Below are positions 51,056-60,294 of a DNA stretch of 64,000 nt, piece after piece. Position 1 is the first letter of the stretch, and every line of letters begins with the position of its first letter. The position numbers and the translations under genes were made by a program. The DNA is from Barnesiella sp. An55 (lineage in GTDB: Bacteria > Bacteroidota > Bacteroidia > Bacteroidales > Barnesiellaceae): assembly GCF_002161555.1 (NCBI RefSeq), contig NZ_NFHZ01000006.1, positions 1-64,000 on the forward strand, written 5' to 3'. Below the pieces are notes generated by a model, which was not told the origin of the DNA, searched no databases, and saw only the letters and a list, made by a program, of their open reading frames with translations.

Positions 51056-51802
51056 CTACTCGCGACCCGTCAGCCGGGCGACGGCAAAGCGCACGGCAAA
51101 CCACAGGTGGCGCAGGAAGGTGGGCACCGTGCCGTAGTAGCGGCACATGATCGTGTAGCGCTCGCGAAGCGAAGCCTTGCGATTGGCGGTAGTGACCCCT
51201 TCGTTGAGGTAGTCGATGAGGGTCTCGTGCGTGTTGGTAATCGTGCGGGCCACCTGTATGCAACGGATACACCAGTCGTAGTCGGCCGAGAAACGATACT
51301 GCAAGTCATATTCGGGCGCAATCGACCGACGCACCACAAAAGCCTGGTGGCACACCAGCATACCCATGCGAAAACTCTTGACCGTCAACACCTCGGGTGC
51401 CTGCAACCGACGCATGGCCACAAAGCGGCGCCGGTCATCGACGAGAGCCGTCTCGCCATAGACGATATCGGGGTCGTTTTTTTCGATGGAATGGGCGATT
51501 TTCTGCAACGTGTCGGGGCTGTGCAACGCATCGCCCGCATTCAGGAAGATAAGATAGCGACCCTTGGCTCGACGCAAACCCTTGTTCATGGCATCGTACA
51601 ACCCCCGGTCGGGCTCGCTCACCACCGAAGTGACTGCCCGCGAAGCCCGGGCAAGGGCTACCGTGCCGTCGGTCGAAGCCCCATCGGCTATCAGATACTC
51701 ATAGTCGGTAAAGGTTTGCCGTTCTACACTCTGCAACGTAGCGGGCAGCGTAGCCGCCGCGTTGAATGTAATCGTAATAATCGAGAAAAGCGGACTTTCC
51801 AT
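51056..51802 (-). CDS. GT2-family glycosyltransferase
   Basis: A 248-residue GT-A enzyme of family GT2: SIITITFNAAATLPATLQSV, the nucleotide site ADGASTDGT, the metal-binding region YLIFLNAGDAL in place of a plain DxD, and the acceptor-side SADYDWCIRCIQ. No membrane segment is seen, so it would work on the cytoplasmic face. It is the last gene of a minus-strand polysaccharide cluster and follows the GT4 gene by 6 bases. Confidence 0.85.
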   Translation of the reverse strand: MESPLFSIITITFNAAATLPATLQSVERQTFTDYEYLIADGASTDGTVALARASRAVTSVVSEPDRGLYDAMNKGLRRAKGRYLIFLNAGDALHSPDTLQKIAHSIEKNDPDIVYGETALVDDRRRFVAMRRLQAPEVLTVKSFRMGMLVCHQAFVVRRSIAPEYDLQYRFSADYDWCIRCIQVARTITNTHETLIDYLNEGVTTANRKASLRERYTIMCRYYGTVPTFLRHLWFAVRFAVARLTGRE

Positions 51803-51808
51803 GGCTCC

Positions 51809-53065
51809 TTACTTGATTAACAATTCGCTATACAACTGTTGATATTGCCGGGCAACCGTCTTCTCGGAGTAACGCGACAATGCCTCACTCCGCAGCCGTT
51901 CCCGTGGAATGTTCCCCCCCGATTCCAAAGCCCGGGCAATACCCTCGGCCAGGCTCTCGGCCGTGTGCTCGGGCACCAAATAGCCGGTCTCGCCGTGACG
52001 GATAATATCGGCCTGTCCGCTGTTCCCGAATGAGACCGGCATGCAGCCGCACGCCTGTGCCTCGGCCAACGTCTGCCCAAAGGTTTCGTAACTCGAAGCC
52101 GATACCGCCACATCGGCCGCCGAATAGAGCAGAGACATCTGCCGGGGGTTGTCAACCCAGCCGGCATCGGTATAACTGGTCGGTATCAGAGGATAGACCT
52201 CCTGCGGATTCTTTACCCGCCCGAAAAATACCAGGTGTATGCGATCTCGGTACTCCTGCCGCTCGAGCAGTAACCGCAGGGCCTCCATGAGCAGGGGGAA
52301 CCCTTTTATGGGGTCGTCAACCCGAACGGCTCCGAAGAGGACGATGCGCTTATCGCGGGGCAGCGACAACCGCCTGCGACTCTCGTCGCGGTCGAGCAAC
52401 TCGAATTGCGAGAGCGACAAGGTGTTGGGTATCACCTCGACACGTTTCCCAGCGAGCAGAGCACTCGCCCGGGCTTGCCGGGCCATCCAGTGACTCACGG
52501 CTACCCAGGTGACATCGGCCGGACGGAAGACCTCCATCTTCCGGCGGAAAACCCGGGCCGCCAGGTCGTGCTGCGAAGGATAACGCAAAAAACCACAATC
52601 GTGACAGGCACTTTTGAACCGATTGCAACCATGGGCATGATGACAAATCGAGGTGCACTCCCACATGTCATGCATGGTCCACACCACGGGTTTCCCCGAG
52701 CGGAATATGCGGTCGAGACTTTTCAACGAAAGGAGACCCTGATTTACCCAATGCAGATGGACAATGTCGGCCTCGCGGAAAGCATCCGTAGCGGTAATGT
52801 CGAAACCGGTAGAAGCCGTGGAAACCTTAAAGAGATTCTTTCGGCTAAAACCGTTGTTGACCCAAATTATGAGCCTCTCGAACAGAAACGAGAGGCGGCC
52901 TTTCCAATGCGGAACTACGGCAAAGGTGCGACTGTCGTCGCCATACTTGTCGAGCACCAGCATCGTGACCTCGACTCCCGCACGCGACAAAGCATCGCCC
53001 AGGCGGCGGGCGGCTATTGCGGCTCCCCCGTTACGGTCGGTGGTATTTACAATCAATACATTCAT
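51809..53065 (-). CDS. GT4-family glycosyltransferase
   Basis: This 418-residue GT-B enzyme begins MNVLIVNTTDRNGGAAIAARR and has an HLHWVNQG acceptor region and the GT4 C-terminal donor site ADVAVSASSYETFGQTLAEAQACGCMPVSF (with the E-x7-E-type pair). It is a retaining transferase of unknown sugar. An unusual Cys/His-rich stretch (WECTSICHHAHGCNRFKSACHDCGF, about residues 137-161) might bind metal; similar insertions occur in some WcaC-like GT4 enzymes. Six bases separate it from the GT2 gene and 21 from the preceding gene. Confidence 0.87.
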   Translation of the reverse strand: MNVLIVNTTDRNGGAAIAARRLGDALSRAGVEVTMLVLDKYGDDSRTFAVVPHWKGRLSFLFERLIIWVNNGFSRKNLFKVSTASTGFDITATDAFREADIVHLHWVNQGLLSLKSLDRIFRSGKPVVWTMHDMWECTSICHHAHGCNRFKSACHDCGFLRYPSQHDLAARVFRRKMEVFRPADVTWVAVSHWMARQARASALLAGKRVEVIPNTLSLSQFELLDRDESRRRLSLPRDKRIVLFGAVRVDDPIKGFPLLMEALRLLLERQEYRDRIHLVFFGRVKNPQEVYPLIPTSYTDAGWVDNPRQMSLLYSAADVAVSASSYETFGQTLAEAQACGCMPVSFGNSGQADIIRHGETGYLVPEHTAESLAEGIARALESGGNIPRERLRSEALSRYSEKTVARQYQQLYSELLIK

Positions 53066-53086
53066 TGCATCACTCCTCCTGTTGTT

Positions 53087-54001
53087 TTATGCCCCAAAGT
53101 CACCCTTCAACGTGCGCTTGACCCGTCGCCAGGCTTTTGCCCAAAACGATTGCGTGCGCCCGTAGTAACGCTCCCAGGCTTTTCGGGCTTGGAGATTCTC
53201 GACGACCGGGGTAATCTTGTAAACCTTCAAAGGCGCCATATACAACTCCGAGTCATACAGATTCCCGCCACCGCAATTGGTGCCGCTACCGTCGAACCCG
53301 ATGTTGCGGACCAGCGATCGCCCCACATTCAACGACAGGATATCGTTCAAGAAGAGCGAAGCATTCCAGCGAATGGCCCACGAATTGTTCTTCCCCTCGA
53401 CCTGCCGGCGCAACATGCGGGTAAAGCGATATTTCCCGTTGAAATCGAAGGTGCGGCTCAACCGTTTGTCCTGCTCAAGAGCCCGCAACAAGGCGGCCCC
53501 ATCGGGGTTGAAATAGCGCCAGGCACGCCGCCAGGTACCCCACCCCCAACTACCGGTAAACTTGATGAGGAAAATATCGGGCAACGAACGGTCGTGAGTA
53601 AAATCACAAGCCTGTATGTGGCCTACCCGCGGCTCGTCGCGATAAAGCTCGAGAGCGTCGTTCATGAAACGCAGGAAATAGGGAGCAACCACCAGGTCGT
53701 CTTCCAGCACAATCACCCGGTCGTACTGCTCCAGCAAGGTCGATACTCCGTCGATGACATTGGCGGCCAACCCCCGATTCTCGGGACGCTCCACCACCGT
53801 CACCCGTCGGAATTTCCACGGGCGGGCAATCACCTGCCGCACGGCTGCCACCGACGACTCACTGCCCGGCTTGGCCCCGTCGGCAAAGATATAGAGTTCG
53901 CTCTCGGCCGCCAACTCGTTCCGCTCCAAATACTCCAGGCAGGTGCAGGTGTGATCGGGCCGGTTATAGACAAACAATACAATGGGAGCACAGGTATTCA
54001 T
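53087..54001 (-). CDS. Glycosyltransferase, GT-A type
   Basis: This 304-residue protein has a GT-A start (IVLFVYNRPDHTCTCLEYL), the substrate loop ADGAKPGSESSVAAVRQV and the metal-binding DRVIVLEDDLVVAPYFLRFM. The VLEDD motif is like that of GNT-I-type (GT13-like) N-acetylglucosaminyltransferases. It then has TGSWGWGTWRRAWRYFNPD, a phrase found in many bacterial sugar transferases near surface polysaccharide genes. The donor and acceptor are unknown. It is part of the same operon as the neighbouring transferases, 7 bases downstream of the next GT gene. Confidence 0.78.
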   Translation of the reverse strand: MNTCAPIVLFVYNRPDHTCTCLEYLERNELAAESELYIFADGAKPGSESSVAAVRQVIARPWKFRRVTVVERPENRGLAANVIDGVSTLLEQYDRVIVLEDDLVVAPYFLRFMNDALELYRDEPRVGHIQACDFTHDRSLPDIFLIKFTGSWGWGTWRRAWRYFNPDGAALLRALEQDKRLSRTFDFNGKYRFTRMLRRQVEGKNNSWAIRWNASLFLNDILSLNVGRSLVRNIGFDGSGTNCGGGNLYDSELYMAPLKVYKITPVVENLQARKAWERYYGRTQSFWAKAWRRVKRTLKGDFGA

Positions 54002-54008
54002 ATCAATC

Positions 54009-55055
54009 TCATTTTTTTACCAGTTCGACTACCCGATGAGCAAAATGGTTCCAGCTGTTCTCTTCCAGGAACTCGCGATACCCCTCCCACGAGACAGGAG
54101 AGTCTTTGTATCGGGTTACAATTTCCTCGATATCCTTGTAATCCCGGAACGTATATACATTCAACCGTTTCTCTTGCGCATAGTCTCTGAATGAGCCCGT
54201 ATCGGGACCTATCACCTTGGCCCCGAAAGATAGTGAGTCCATCAATGTGCCAGAACTCAATATGCTCTCTGGATTATAGGGAATCAAGACAAAAGCCGAC
54301 TGTTCGATATAGCGGGCCAACTCCTCAAACGATAGTGCCCGGTTGATAAACGTAACCGTATCGGTCAGTTCGCTCGCAATTTCCTCGGCCAACGATTGAG
54401 ACGAACAAGCCCCGGCAATACAAATTTTCAGTTCTTTACAAGGATTGTTTTTCAAATAGTGGATATATTCCATCACCCCTTTGTACCGGGAAATCTGCCC
54501 CCAAATGAGCAGATCATATACCTCCGGTTCCGTCGGTCGAGATTTGGGCAACCGGTTTTTTGTGGGATGATGCAGGAAACAGGTTTTCTCCCCAGCCCGC
54601 CGGTCATACCGCTTGGCCAAGTCGATTCCCTCCCGGGCATGTGTCAAAATCACATCGGAATGACGCGCGATAAAACGGGTCAAAAACCTTTTCTGCTTTG
54701 CATGTCCCTGCCGGTGAGGCTCCTTATTATGCAATACCCAAATGATTTTCCGCCCGCATATTTTCACCCCAAGCACCAGCAAGATGGCAACCACGGTTTG
54801 TATCGCTCCATATTTATAATCGGGAACATTTTCATACCAGTTAAACACAAACACATCACCCCAGTGCCTCATCGACAACAGGCTGAAAAGCGGATTTTTG
54901 TGCGGCGGATTAACGACCGTTGCTTCGCCCGTCTGCTCCAGAGAAGCGACAAAGTCCTGGATATAAGGGTTGGACTTTTGACCAGGCAGAACCCTCATCC
55001 GGGGAAAGACTGTAAATCGTATCTTGCGGTTATCACCTGTAACCATGAGCATCAA
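54009..55055 (-). CDS. GT-B glycosyltransferase
   Basis: The 348-residue protein shows a GT-B fold: KIIWVLHNKEPHRQG in the N-terminal half, and in the C-terminal half LLIWGQISRYKGVMEYIHYL, VTFINRALSFEELARYIEQSAFVLIPYNPESILSSGTLMDSLSFGAKVIG, a GT4-like donor site. Similarity is weaker than for the GT4 gene downstream. The start may be the first Met or the fourth residue (MVTGDNRKIRF). A 40-base gap separates it from the flippase gene upstream, so it is likely in the same transcript. Confidence 0.78.
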   Translation of the reverse strand: MMLMVTGDNRKIRFTVFPRMRVLPGQKSNPYIQDFVASLEQTGEATVVNPPHKNPLFSLLSMRHWGDVFVFNWYENVPDYKYGAIQTVVAILLVLGVKICGRKIIWVLHNKEPHRQGHAKQKRFLTRFIARHSDVILTHAREGIDLAKRYDRRAGEKTCFLHHPTKNRLPKSRPTEPEVYDLLIWGQISRYKGVMEYIHYLKNNPCKELKICIAGACSSQSLAEEIASELTDTVTFINRALSFEELARYIEQSAFVLIPYNPESILSSGTLMDSLSFGAKVIGPDTGSFRDYAQEKRLNVYTFRDYKDIEEIVTRYKDSPVSWEGYREFLEENSWNHFAHRVVELVKK

Positions 55056-55095
55056 GATTATTGAATTGTATATTACAAAATTACCTCACACCTTC

Positions 55096-56550
55096 TCATG
55101 CCTCCCCTCCTTTCTGCAAACGAGCTTTGAGCATCGCCATCATCTCTTGCCACATCTCCAGTTTCAGCGCATAGGCACTACCCAGGTAGAGGATGGCATA
55201 CACAACCGGCACCACGCACAGCCGCCACACGTTGCCCGGCAACAGCCAGTAAACTCCAGCCGAGACAATGGCCGAGGTCAGGGCCAGCAACAGATAGGGC
55301 AGTATGTCTTTGAAGTATTCGACATAACCGTAACCGATGAATCGCCGGGCAAAGAATATCGAGGCCACGAGCGACAGCACCGAATAGGAGACCCACCACC
55401 CGATGAGGTACATGATGCCCGTCGAATAAAACAGGGCGATGCCGATGAACAAATAGGCCTTCTTGCCAATCTCGAGCTGCAGGTTCAACCGCGAATAGCC
55501 CAGACTGTTGAAGAGGTCGTAGAAAAGAATGATAAAGGGCGAACAGATGCCCGACAGACACAGCAACCGGAAGTAAGGCACCGAGGGCAACCATTGCTCC
55601 TTGAGTACCAAAAGGATGAACGGATACGACACCACCACCATCAACAGCATGATGGGGAAGATGAAGAAGGAGATGGCCCGCACATTCTTTCGGCAGATGC
55701 GTTTGAGCCGCTGCAAATCGTCCTGCACGGTCGAGAAGACGGGGAATGCCACCGACCGGAATATATTACCGATGAGAGCCGATGCAATATCCTGATACTT
55801 ATCGGCCTGTGTATAATAACCCGTCTGGGTCATGCCATAGAATTTACCGATGATAATGGGATATATCTTATTAAATACGTTGTTGATAATCCCCGAGATT
55901 ACCAGGTTGGAACTGTACCCGAAAAACTCGCGCAACGACGCCATGCGAAATATCCATTGCGGCCTCCAGTCGTTGAACAGCCAGAAAAAGAGAGCCCGCA
56001 ACACGGCCAGGCCCAACGTCTGGGTCACCAGCGACCACACCTCCATTCCACAATAGGCCATCACCACCGCTGCTACCGAGGCCAACCCCAAAGCCCACAG
56101 GTTGACCCGTGCACTCACCGAGAGCTTGAAATGCTTGAAAAGCAACGTCTGCTGGATGAGCGAGAGGGCATTCATCGGAATCACCAGGAAGAGTACCCGA
56201 CAGATGAGTGTAAGGTCGGGCACATTGAAAAAATCGGCAATCAGCGGAGCCGCCGCATAGAGTAACCCGTAGAGCAGACAACTGATGGCGATATTGAGAT
56301 AGAACACCGTGCTGTAGTCGGCCTGTGTGGCCTCCTTCTTGCGGATAAGCGCCGATGAAAAACCGCTGTCGATCAAGATACCCGAGAGCGCAATGAAGAT
56401 GGTGAGTACCCCCACCTTCCCGTAGTCGGTAGGCGAAAGCTGGCGGGCCAGAATAATGCCGGCCACCAGATAGAACAGCTGCTGCCCCACCTTGTCGGCA
56501 CTGCTCCACACGAGCGCCTTTGTCGTCTTTTTCTTCAAACTCTCTTCCAT
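55096..56550 (-). CDS. Lipopolysaccharide/capsule flippase (WzxC-like)
   Basis: A 484-residue MOP-superfamily membrane protein with about 12-14 hydrophobic segments. The start KKKTTKALVWSSADKVGQQLFYLVAGIILARQLSPTDYGKVGV is typical of the WzxC/polysaccharide export group, followed by IALSGILIDSGFSSALIRKKEATQADYSTVFYLNIAIS. It would move lipid-linked repeat units made by the four downstream transferases across the inner membrane. It opens the cluster; a -7 box lies at 56591-56584. It differs clearly from the flippase at 21.5-23 kb. No Wzy polymerase is visible in the window. Confidence 0.87.
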   Translation of the reverse strand: MEESLKKKTTKALVWSSADKVGQQLFYLVAGIILARQLSPTDYGKVGVLTIFIALSGILIDSGFSSALIRKKEATQADYSTVFYLNIAISCLLYGLLYAAAPLIADFFNVPDLTLICRVLFLVIPMNALSLIQQTLLFKHFKLSVSARVNLWALGLASVAAVVMAYCGMEVWSLVTQTLGLAVLRALFFWLFNDWRPQWIFRMASLREFFGYSSNLVISGIINNVFNKIYPIIIGKFYGMTQTGYYTQADKYQDIASALIGNIFRSVAFPVFSTVQDDLQRLKRICRKNVRAISFFIFPIMLLMVVVSYPFILLVLKEQWLPSVPYFRLLCLSGICSPFIILFYDLFNSLGYSRLNLQLEIGKKAYLFIGIALFYSTGIMYLIGWWVSYSVLSLVASIFFARRFIGYGYVEYFKDILPYLLLALTSAIVSAGVYWLLPGNVWRLCVVPVVYAILYLGSAYALKLEMWQEMMAMLKARLQKGGEA

Positions 56551-56583
56551 GTATCCAATGGCAGTCGATAACCTTCTGCCCTA

Positions 56584-56591
56584 CAAAGATA
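56584..56591 (-). promoter_or_regulatory. -7 box of the surface polysaccharide cluster
   Basis: On the minus strand TATCTTTG matches TAnnTTTG, 34 bases before the flippase start. The 287-base gap also carries a truncated copy (56659-56684) of the repeat seen upstream of metG, and a weak plus-strand TAATTTCG (56726-56733) that might serve porP. Confidence 0.45.
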
Positions 56592-56837
56592 GGAAAAGTC
56601 GAATGTAGAAAAACAAGCTTGCTTGATTTTTATACTGAGACGCATCCTATTTTATCCAGAGATAGTAAAAGGTGAGTGCAGTAGAATTTCCACAACAAAA
56701 AGTACACACATCCCTTCACTTTTCGTAATTTCGCGCCCGAAATCGAGAGTGTGAAACAATTTTAAAGGCTGTTTTCAGTTATTATAAATATCCGGGCTTT
56801 CGATATTCCTCTCGAAAAAGAGTCTGGGAAAGAGCGT

Positions 56838-57785
56838 ATGCAGATTGTAAGAATCGTTGTTGTTGCCCTGTGCTGCCTGGTCTTTGCCACTGCAAAGGCC
56901 CAGATCGACACGCAGTTCAGCCAGTATTGGGCACTCCCCGGCTATTACAATCCGGCCGCTGCCGGCAGTACCGACAAACTGAACATACTCACCTCTACCC
57001 GGCAACAGTGGATAGGCATGCCAGGGGCTCCACAAACCTATTTCGTCACCGGCGACATGCCCTTTAAGTTTCTGAAACAGAATCACGGTGTAGGGCTGGT
57101 CGTCACCTCCGAGACCGAGGGTCTCTACTCCCATCTCATCGTGGGAGCGCAGTATGCTTTCAAACTGAAGTTGTGGAGCGGAGTCCTGAGTATGGGAGTA
57201 CAGCTGGGCATGCTCGACGAGCGATTCGACGGAACCCAGGTGAGCATCCCCACAAGCGACTACCACCAGGCAACCGACGATGGCATACCCACTACCGAAC
57301 TGCAAGGCATGACCTTCGACATGTCGTTTGGCGTGTGGTACACCCACCCCTGGTTCTACGCCGGCCTGTCGGTCTCGCACCTCAACGAGCCACACCTCAC
57401 TTTTGAGGATAAATACGAAACCTATATCGGCCGATCCTATTATTTTATCGCCGGGAGCAATATTCCCATTAAAAACACGTTATATGAATTGCAGCCCTCC
57501 ATGATGGTCAAGAGCAACCTCAACATCACACAATACGAGTTGTCATTCCGCGTGAAATACAACAAATTGTTTTGGGGAGGCCTCTCCTACCGCTGGAAAG
57601 ATGCCTGCATATTTATGATAGGCGCCGAGTATAAAAACTTCATCGCGGGATATGCCTACGACTACCCGGTATCGGCTATTGTCAAAGCCAGTAGCGGAAG
57701 CCACGAGGTCTTTCTGGGATATCGTTTGAAACTCGACCTGTCGGACAAGAACAAGAACAAACATAAAAGCATACGCATAATGTAG
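56838..57785 (+). CDS. porP: T9SS outer membrane protein, PorP/SprF family
   Basis: PorP/SprF-type proteins are outer membrane beta-barrel components of the type IX secretion system. The 315-residue protein has a signal peptide (MQIVRIVVVALCCLVFATAKAQ), then the family phrase DTQFSQYWALPGYYNPAAAGS and repeated barrel strands (YAFKLKLWSGVLSMGVQLG, MSFGVWYTHPWFYAGLSVSHL), ending HEVFLGYRLKLDL. It is encoded 3 bases before gldK, the order porP-gldK-gldL-gldM-gldN known from Bacteroidota. PorP and SprF are closely related; the symbol follows the non-gliding gut and oral species. Confidence 0.9.
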   Translation: MQIVRIVVVALCCLVFATAKAQIDTQFSQYWALPGYYNPAAAGSTDKLNILTSTRQQWIGMPGAPQTYFVTGDMPFKFLKQNHGVGLVVTSETEGLYSHLIVGAQYAFKLKLWSGVLSMGVQLGMLDERFDGTQVSIPTSDYHQATDDGIPTTELQGMTFDMSFGVWYTHPWFYAGLSVSHLNEPHLTFEDKYETYIGRSYYFIAGSNIPIKNTLYELQPSMMVKSNLNITQYELSFRVKYNKLFWGGLSYRWKDACIFMIGAEYKNFIAGYAYDYPVSAIVKASSGSHEVFLGYRLKLDLSDKNKNKHKSIRIM

Positions 57786-57788
57786 CCT

Positions 57789-59204
57789 ATGAAAAAGATA
57801 ATCGTGTATATCACACTCGCCATTCTCTTGGCATCGTGCTCCCCCTCGTCGCGCCACAGCGGCGAAGTAACAGGTGTGGGAGGTACGGCATGGAGTGAGC
57901 CCACCCCCTACGGCATGGTACTCATCTCCCGCGGCTCGTATAAGATGGGGCCCGCCGAGAAAGACACGGTTTGGGGAACCCAGCAGGAGCCCCGATCGGT
58001 TTCGATCGACGCCTTCTGGATGGACGAGACCGAGATTACCAACTCGAAATACAAACAGTTTGTATTCTGGGTGCGCGACTCCATCATTCGCGAGCGTCTG
58101 GCCGACCCCGCTTATGGCGGAAACGAGGTGTTCAAAATCGAGGAAGACCGCGAAGGTAATCCCATCAAGCCCCGCCTCAACTGGGACAAGGCCATCCCCT
58201 GGCGCAACCCTACCGAGGATGAGGCACGCGCCATCGAAAGCGTGTATCGCATCAACCCCATCACCGGCGAGAAACAACTCGACGCCTCGCAGATGAACTA
58301 TCGGTACGAAGTGTTTGACTACACCGAGGCCTCGAAGCGGAAAAACCGCCTCGACCCGGCCATGCGCGACCTCAATACCGACCACACTCCCAACTACGAC
58401 GAAGTGGTGATGATATCGAAAGACACCGCCTATATCGACGACGACGGCCGCATCATCCGCGAGACCATCACCCGTCCGCTGGGCAGCGAGTTTGACTTCC
58501 TCAACACCTACATCGTCAACATCTACCCCGACACTACGGTGTGGGTCAACGACTTTGAAAACGCCTACAATGAACCCTATGTGCGACTCTACTTCTCGCA
58601 TGCCGGCTACAACGACTACCCCGTGGTGGGTGTGTCGTGGGAACAGGCCAATGCCTTCTGTGCCTGGCGCACCTCCCTGCTCAGAGGGTCGCTGGGCCGC
58701 AATGCCGTGGTCATAGAGCCCTATCGACTCCCCACCGAAGCCGAGTGGGAATATGCCGCACGCGCCGGCAAGAGCGAAAACAAATATCCCTGGGCCGGCA
58801 ACTTGCCGATGGCCGAAAAGGGATGCTTCTATGCCAACTTCAAACCCGACGACGGTAACTATGTGAAAGACGGCAACCTCATCACCTCGCCCGTGGGCTC
58901 CTACTCGCCCAACGAGTTCGGTCTCTACGACATGGCCGGCAACGTATCGGAGTGGACTTCGACGGCCTACACCGAAGCCATCTCGCAAAATACCAGTGAC
59001 CTCAACCCCGAGTACAAGTACAACGCGGCCAAGGAAGATCCCTACCGCATGAAACGCAAGGTTGTGCGGGGCGGTTCGTGGAAAGATGTCTCCAACTTTA
59101 TCCGTTCCGATATACGCATGTGGGAATATCAGAACGAACATCGCTCCTACATCGGGTTCCGCTGCGTGCGCTCCCAAATCGGGTTTGCCAAAGCTCGCCG
59201 ATAA
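57789..59204 (+). CDS. gldK: T9SS ring lipoprotein GldK/PorK
   Basis: GldK/PorK forms, with GldN, the ring under the outer membrane in the T9SS. The 471-residue protein has a lipobox ending at Cys17 (ILLASC), then a formylglycine-generating-enzyme-like (SUMF1) domain: MVLISRGSYKMGP, DAFWMDETEITNSKYKQFV, YPVVGVSWEQANAFCAWR, RLPTEAEWEYAARAG, and the end GLYDMAGNVSEWTS, VVRGGSWKDV. The long insertion between residues 100 and 260 is usual for GldK. It is not expected to modify sulfatases. It follows porP by 3 bases. Confidence 0.93.
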   Translation: MKKIIVYITLAILLASCSPSSRHSGEVTGVGGTAWSEPTPYGMVLISRGSYKMGPAEKDTVWGTQQEPRSVSIDAFWMDETEITNSKYKQFVFWVRDSIIRERLADPAYGGNEVFKIEEDREGNPIKPRLNWDKAIPWRNPTEDEARAIESVYRINPITGEKQLDASQMNYRYEVFDYTEASKRKNRLDPAMRDLNTDHTPNYDEVVMISKDTAYIDDDGRIIRETITRPLGSEFDFLNTYIVNIYPDTTVWVNDFENAYNEPYVRLYFSHAGYNDYPVVGVSWEQANAFCAWRTSLLRGSLGRNAVVIEPYRLPTEAEWEYAARAGKSENKYPWAGNLPMAEKGCFYANFKPDDGNYVKDGNLITSPVGSYSPNEFGLYDMAGNVSEWTSTAYTEAISQNTSDLNPEYKYNAAKEDPYRMKRKVVRGGSWKDVSNFIRSDIRMWEYQNEHRSYIGFRCVRSQIGFAKARR

Positions 59205-59243
59205 TTCAAAACCCACCTATAAAAAACCAATCAGTCAAGGATC

Positions 59244-60290
59244 ATGGGAAAGTACAAAAGATATAAAAACAGCATTGAAAAGTTCCTGTCGAGCGACAAG
59301 GGACAACGCTTTTTCAATTTTGCATACAGCTTAGGTGCCGCAGTCGTTATCTGGGGTGCCCTGTTCAAGATTCTGCACCTCCCCGGCGGCAGCCTGCTGC
59401 TGTCGATCGGTATGGGTACCGAGGTGCTCATGTTCATCCTCTCGGCCTTCGATACCCCGCCCAAGAGCTATCATTGGGAAGAGGTATTCCCCGTGCTGAA
59501 CAGCAAGGATCCCGAAGACCGCCCCGACTTCTCGGGCGGCAAAGGCACCGTCATCATTGGCGGTAGCGGTAAAGGCGGGAACGGAGGAAACGGAGGAAAC
59601 GGAGGAAACGGGAGCAATGGCGACCAGGGTGGATATGCCGGCGACAGCCTGCCCGACGTATCACCCTCGGAGGCCCGTCGAGCCGTGGGTATCCCCGAAG
59701 GCCTCAACCTGAGCGAAGCCGACACCCAAAGCCTCACCGAGAGCATCCAGAAGATGTCGGCCGCTGCCGACCAGCTCTCGCGTATGGCAGAACTCACCGA
59801 CGCTACCCAGCAATACCTCACCCAACTCTCGGGTATCGCCGAGCAGATGGACCGGTTGCGCCAGACGACCGAAAGCCTCACCGCCGTATCGAACACCCTG
59901 TTGCAGTCCTACCGCAACATCACCGAAAACTCCGAGGGCATCTCGGACACGTCGCAAGGCTACGTTACCGGCATGGAGACACTCAACCGCAACATCAACG
60001 GCTTGAACACCATCTACGAAATACAACTGAAGAGCATCAGCTCGCAAATCGACAACATCGACCGCGTGAACACCGGTCTGCGCAACATACGCGACATGTA
60101 CGAACGCTCGGCATCAGACAGTACCCGCTACTGCCAGGAGGCCGAAAAGATGACTCAATACATACAACAACTCAACTCGGTTTACGAAAAGATGATCACC
60201 GCCATGACCATCAACATGTACCGGCCCATGGGAGGCGCTCCCGCACCCGACCTGACCGAAAAACCGAAAGACGACACCGAACAAAAGTAA
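59244..60290 (+). CDS. gldL: T9SS motor protein GldL/PorL
   Basis: GldL with GldM forms the proton-driven inner membrane motor of the T9SS. The 348-residue protein has two membrane helices at about residues 27-75 (FAYSLGAAVVIWGALFKILH and GSLLLSIGMGTEVLMFIL, with a likely proton-path Glu in the second). A cytoplasmic part follows, with a Gly/Asn-rich linker (about 105-135, GGNGGN repeats) and a long helical, coiled-coil-like tail (170-330, many Ser, Thr and Gln). The Gly-rich linker is encoded by a short tandem repeat and is uncommon. It lies 39 bases after gldK and 4 before gldM. Confidence 0.93.
   Translation: MGKYKRYKNSIEKFLSSDKGQRFFNFAYSLGAAVVIWGALFKILHLPGGSLLLSIGMGTEVLMFILSAFDTPPKSYHWEEVFPVLNSKDPEDRPDFSGGKGTVIIGGSGKGGNGGNGGNGGNGSNGDQGGYAGDSLPDVSPSEARRAVGIPEGLNLSEADTQSLTESIQKMSAAADQLSRMAELTDATQQYLTQLSGIAEQMDRLRQTTESLTAVSNTLLQSYRNITENSEGISDTSQGYVTGMETLNRNINGLNTIYEIQLKSISSQIDNIDRVNTGLRNIRDMYERSASDSTRYCQEAEKMTQYIQQLNSVYEKMITAMTINMYRPMGGAPAPDLTEKPKDDTEQK
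59583..59609 (+). repeat. 9-base tandem repeat inside gldL
   Basis: The unit GGAGGAAAC is present three times in a row and encodes Gly-Gly-Asn steps of the GldL linker. Slippage would change linker length by three residues at a time and stay in frame. Confidence 0.8.
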
Positions 60291-60294
60291 CAAC

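Noticed and set aside
57789-59204. GldK as a sulfatase-maturation (formylglycine-generating) enzyme
   Set aside because: The domain fold is shared, but the operon order, lipobox, long insertion and lack of sulfatase genes identify it as the T9SS ring component.
57543-59216. 557-codon minus-strand open frame opposite porP and gldK
   Set aside because: It spans two real genes on the other strand and shows no protein family features.
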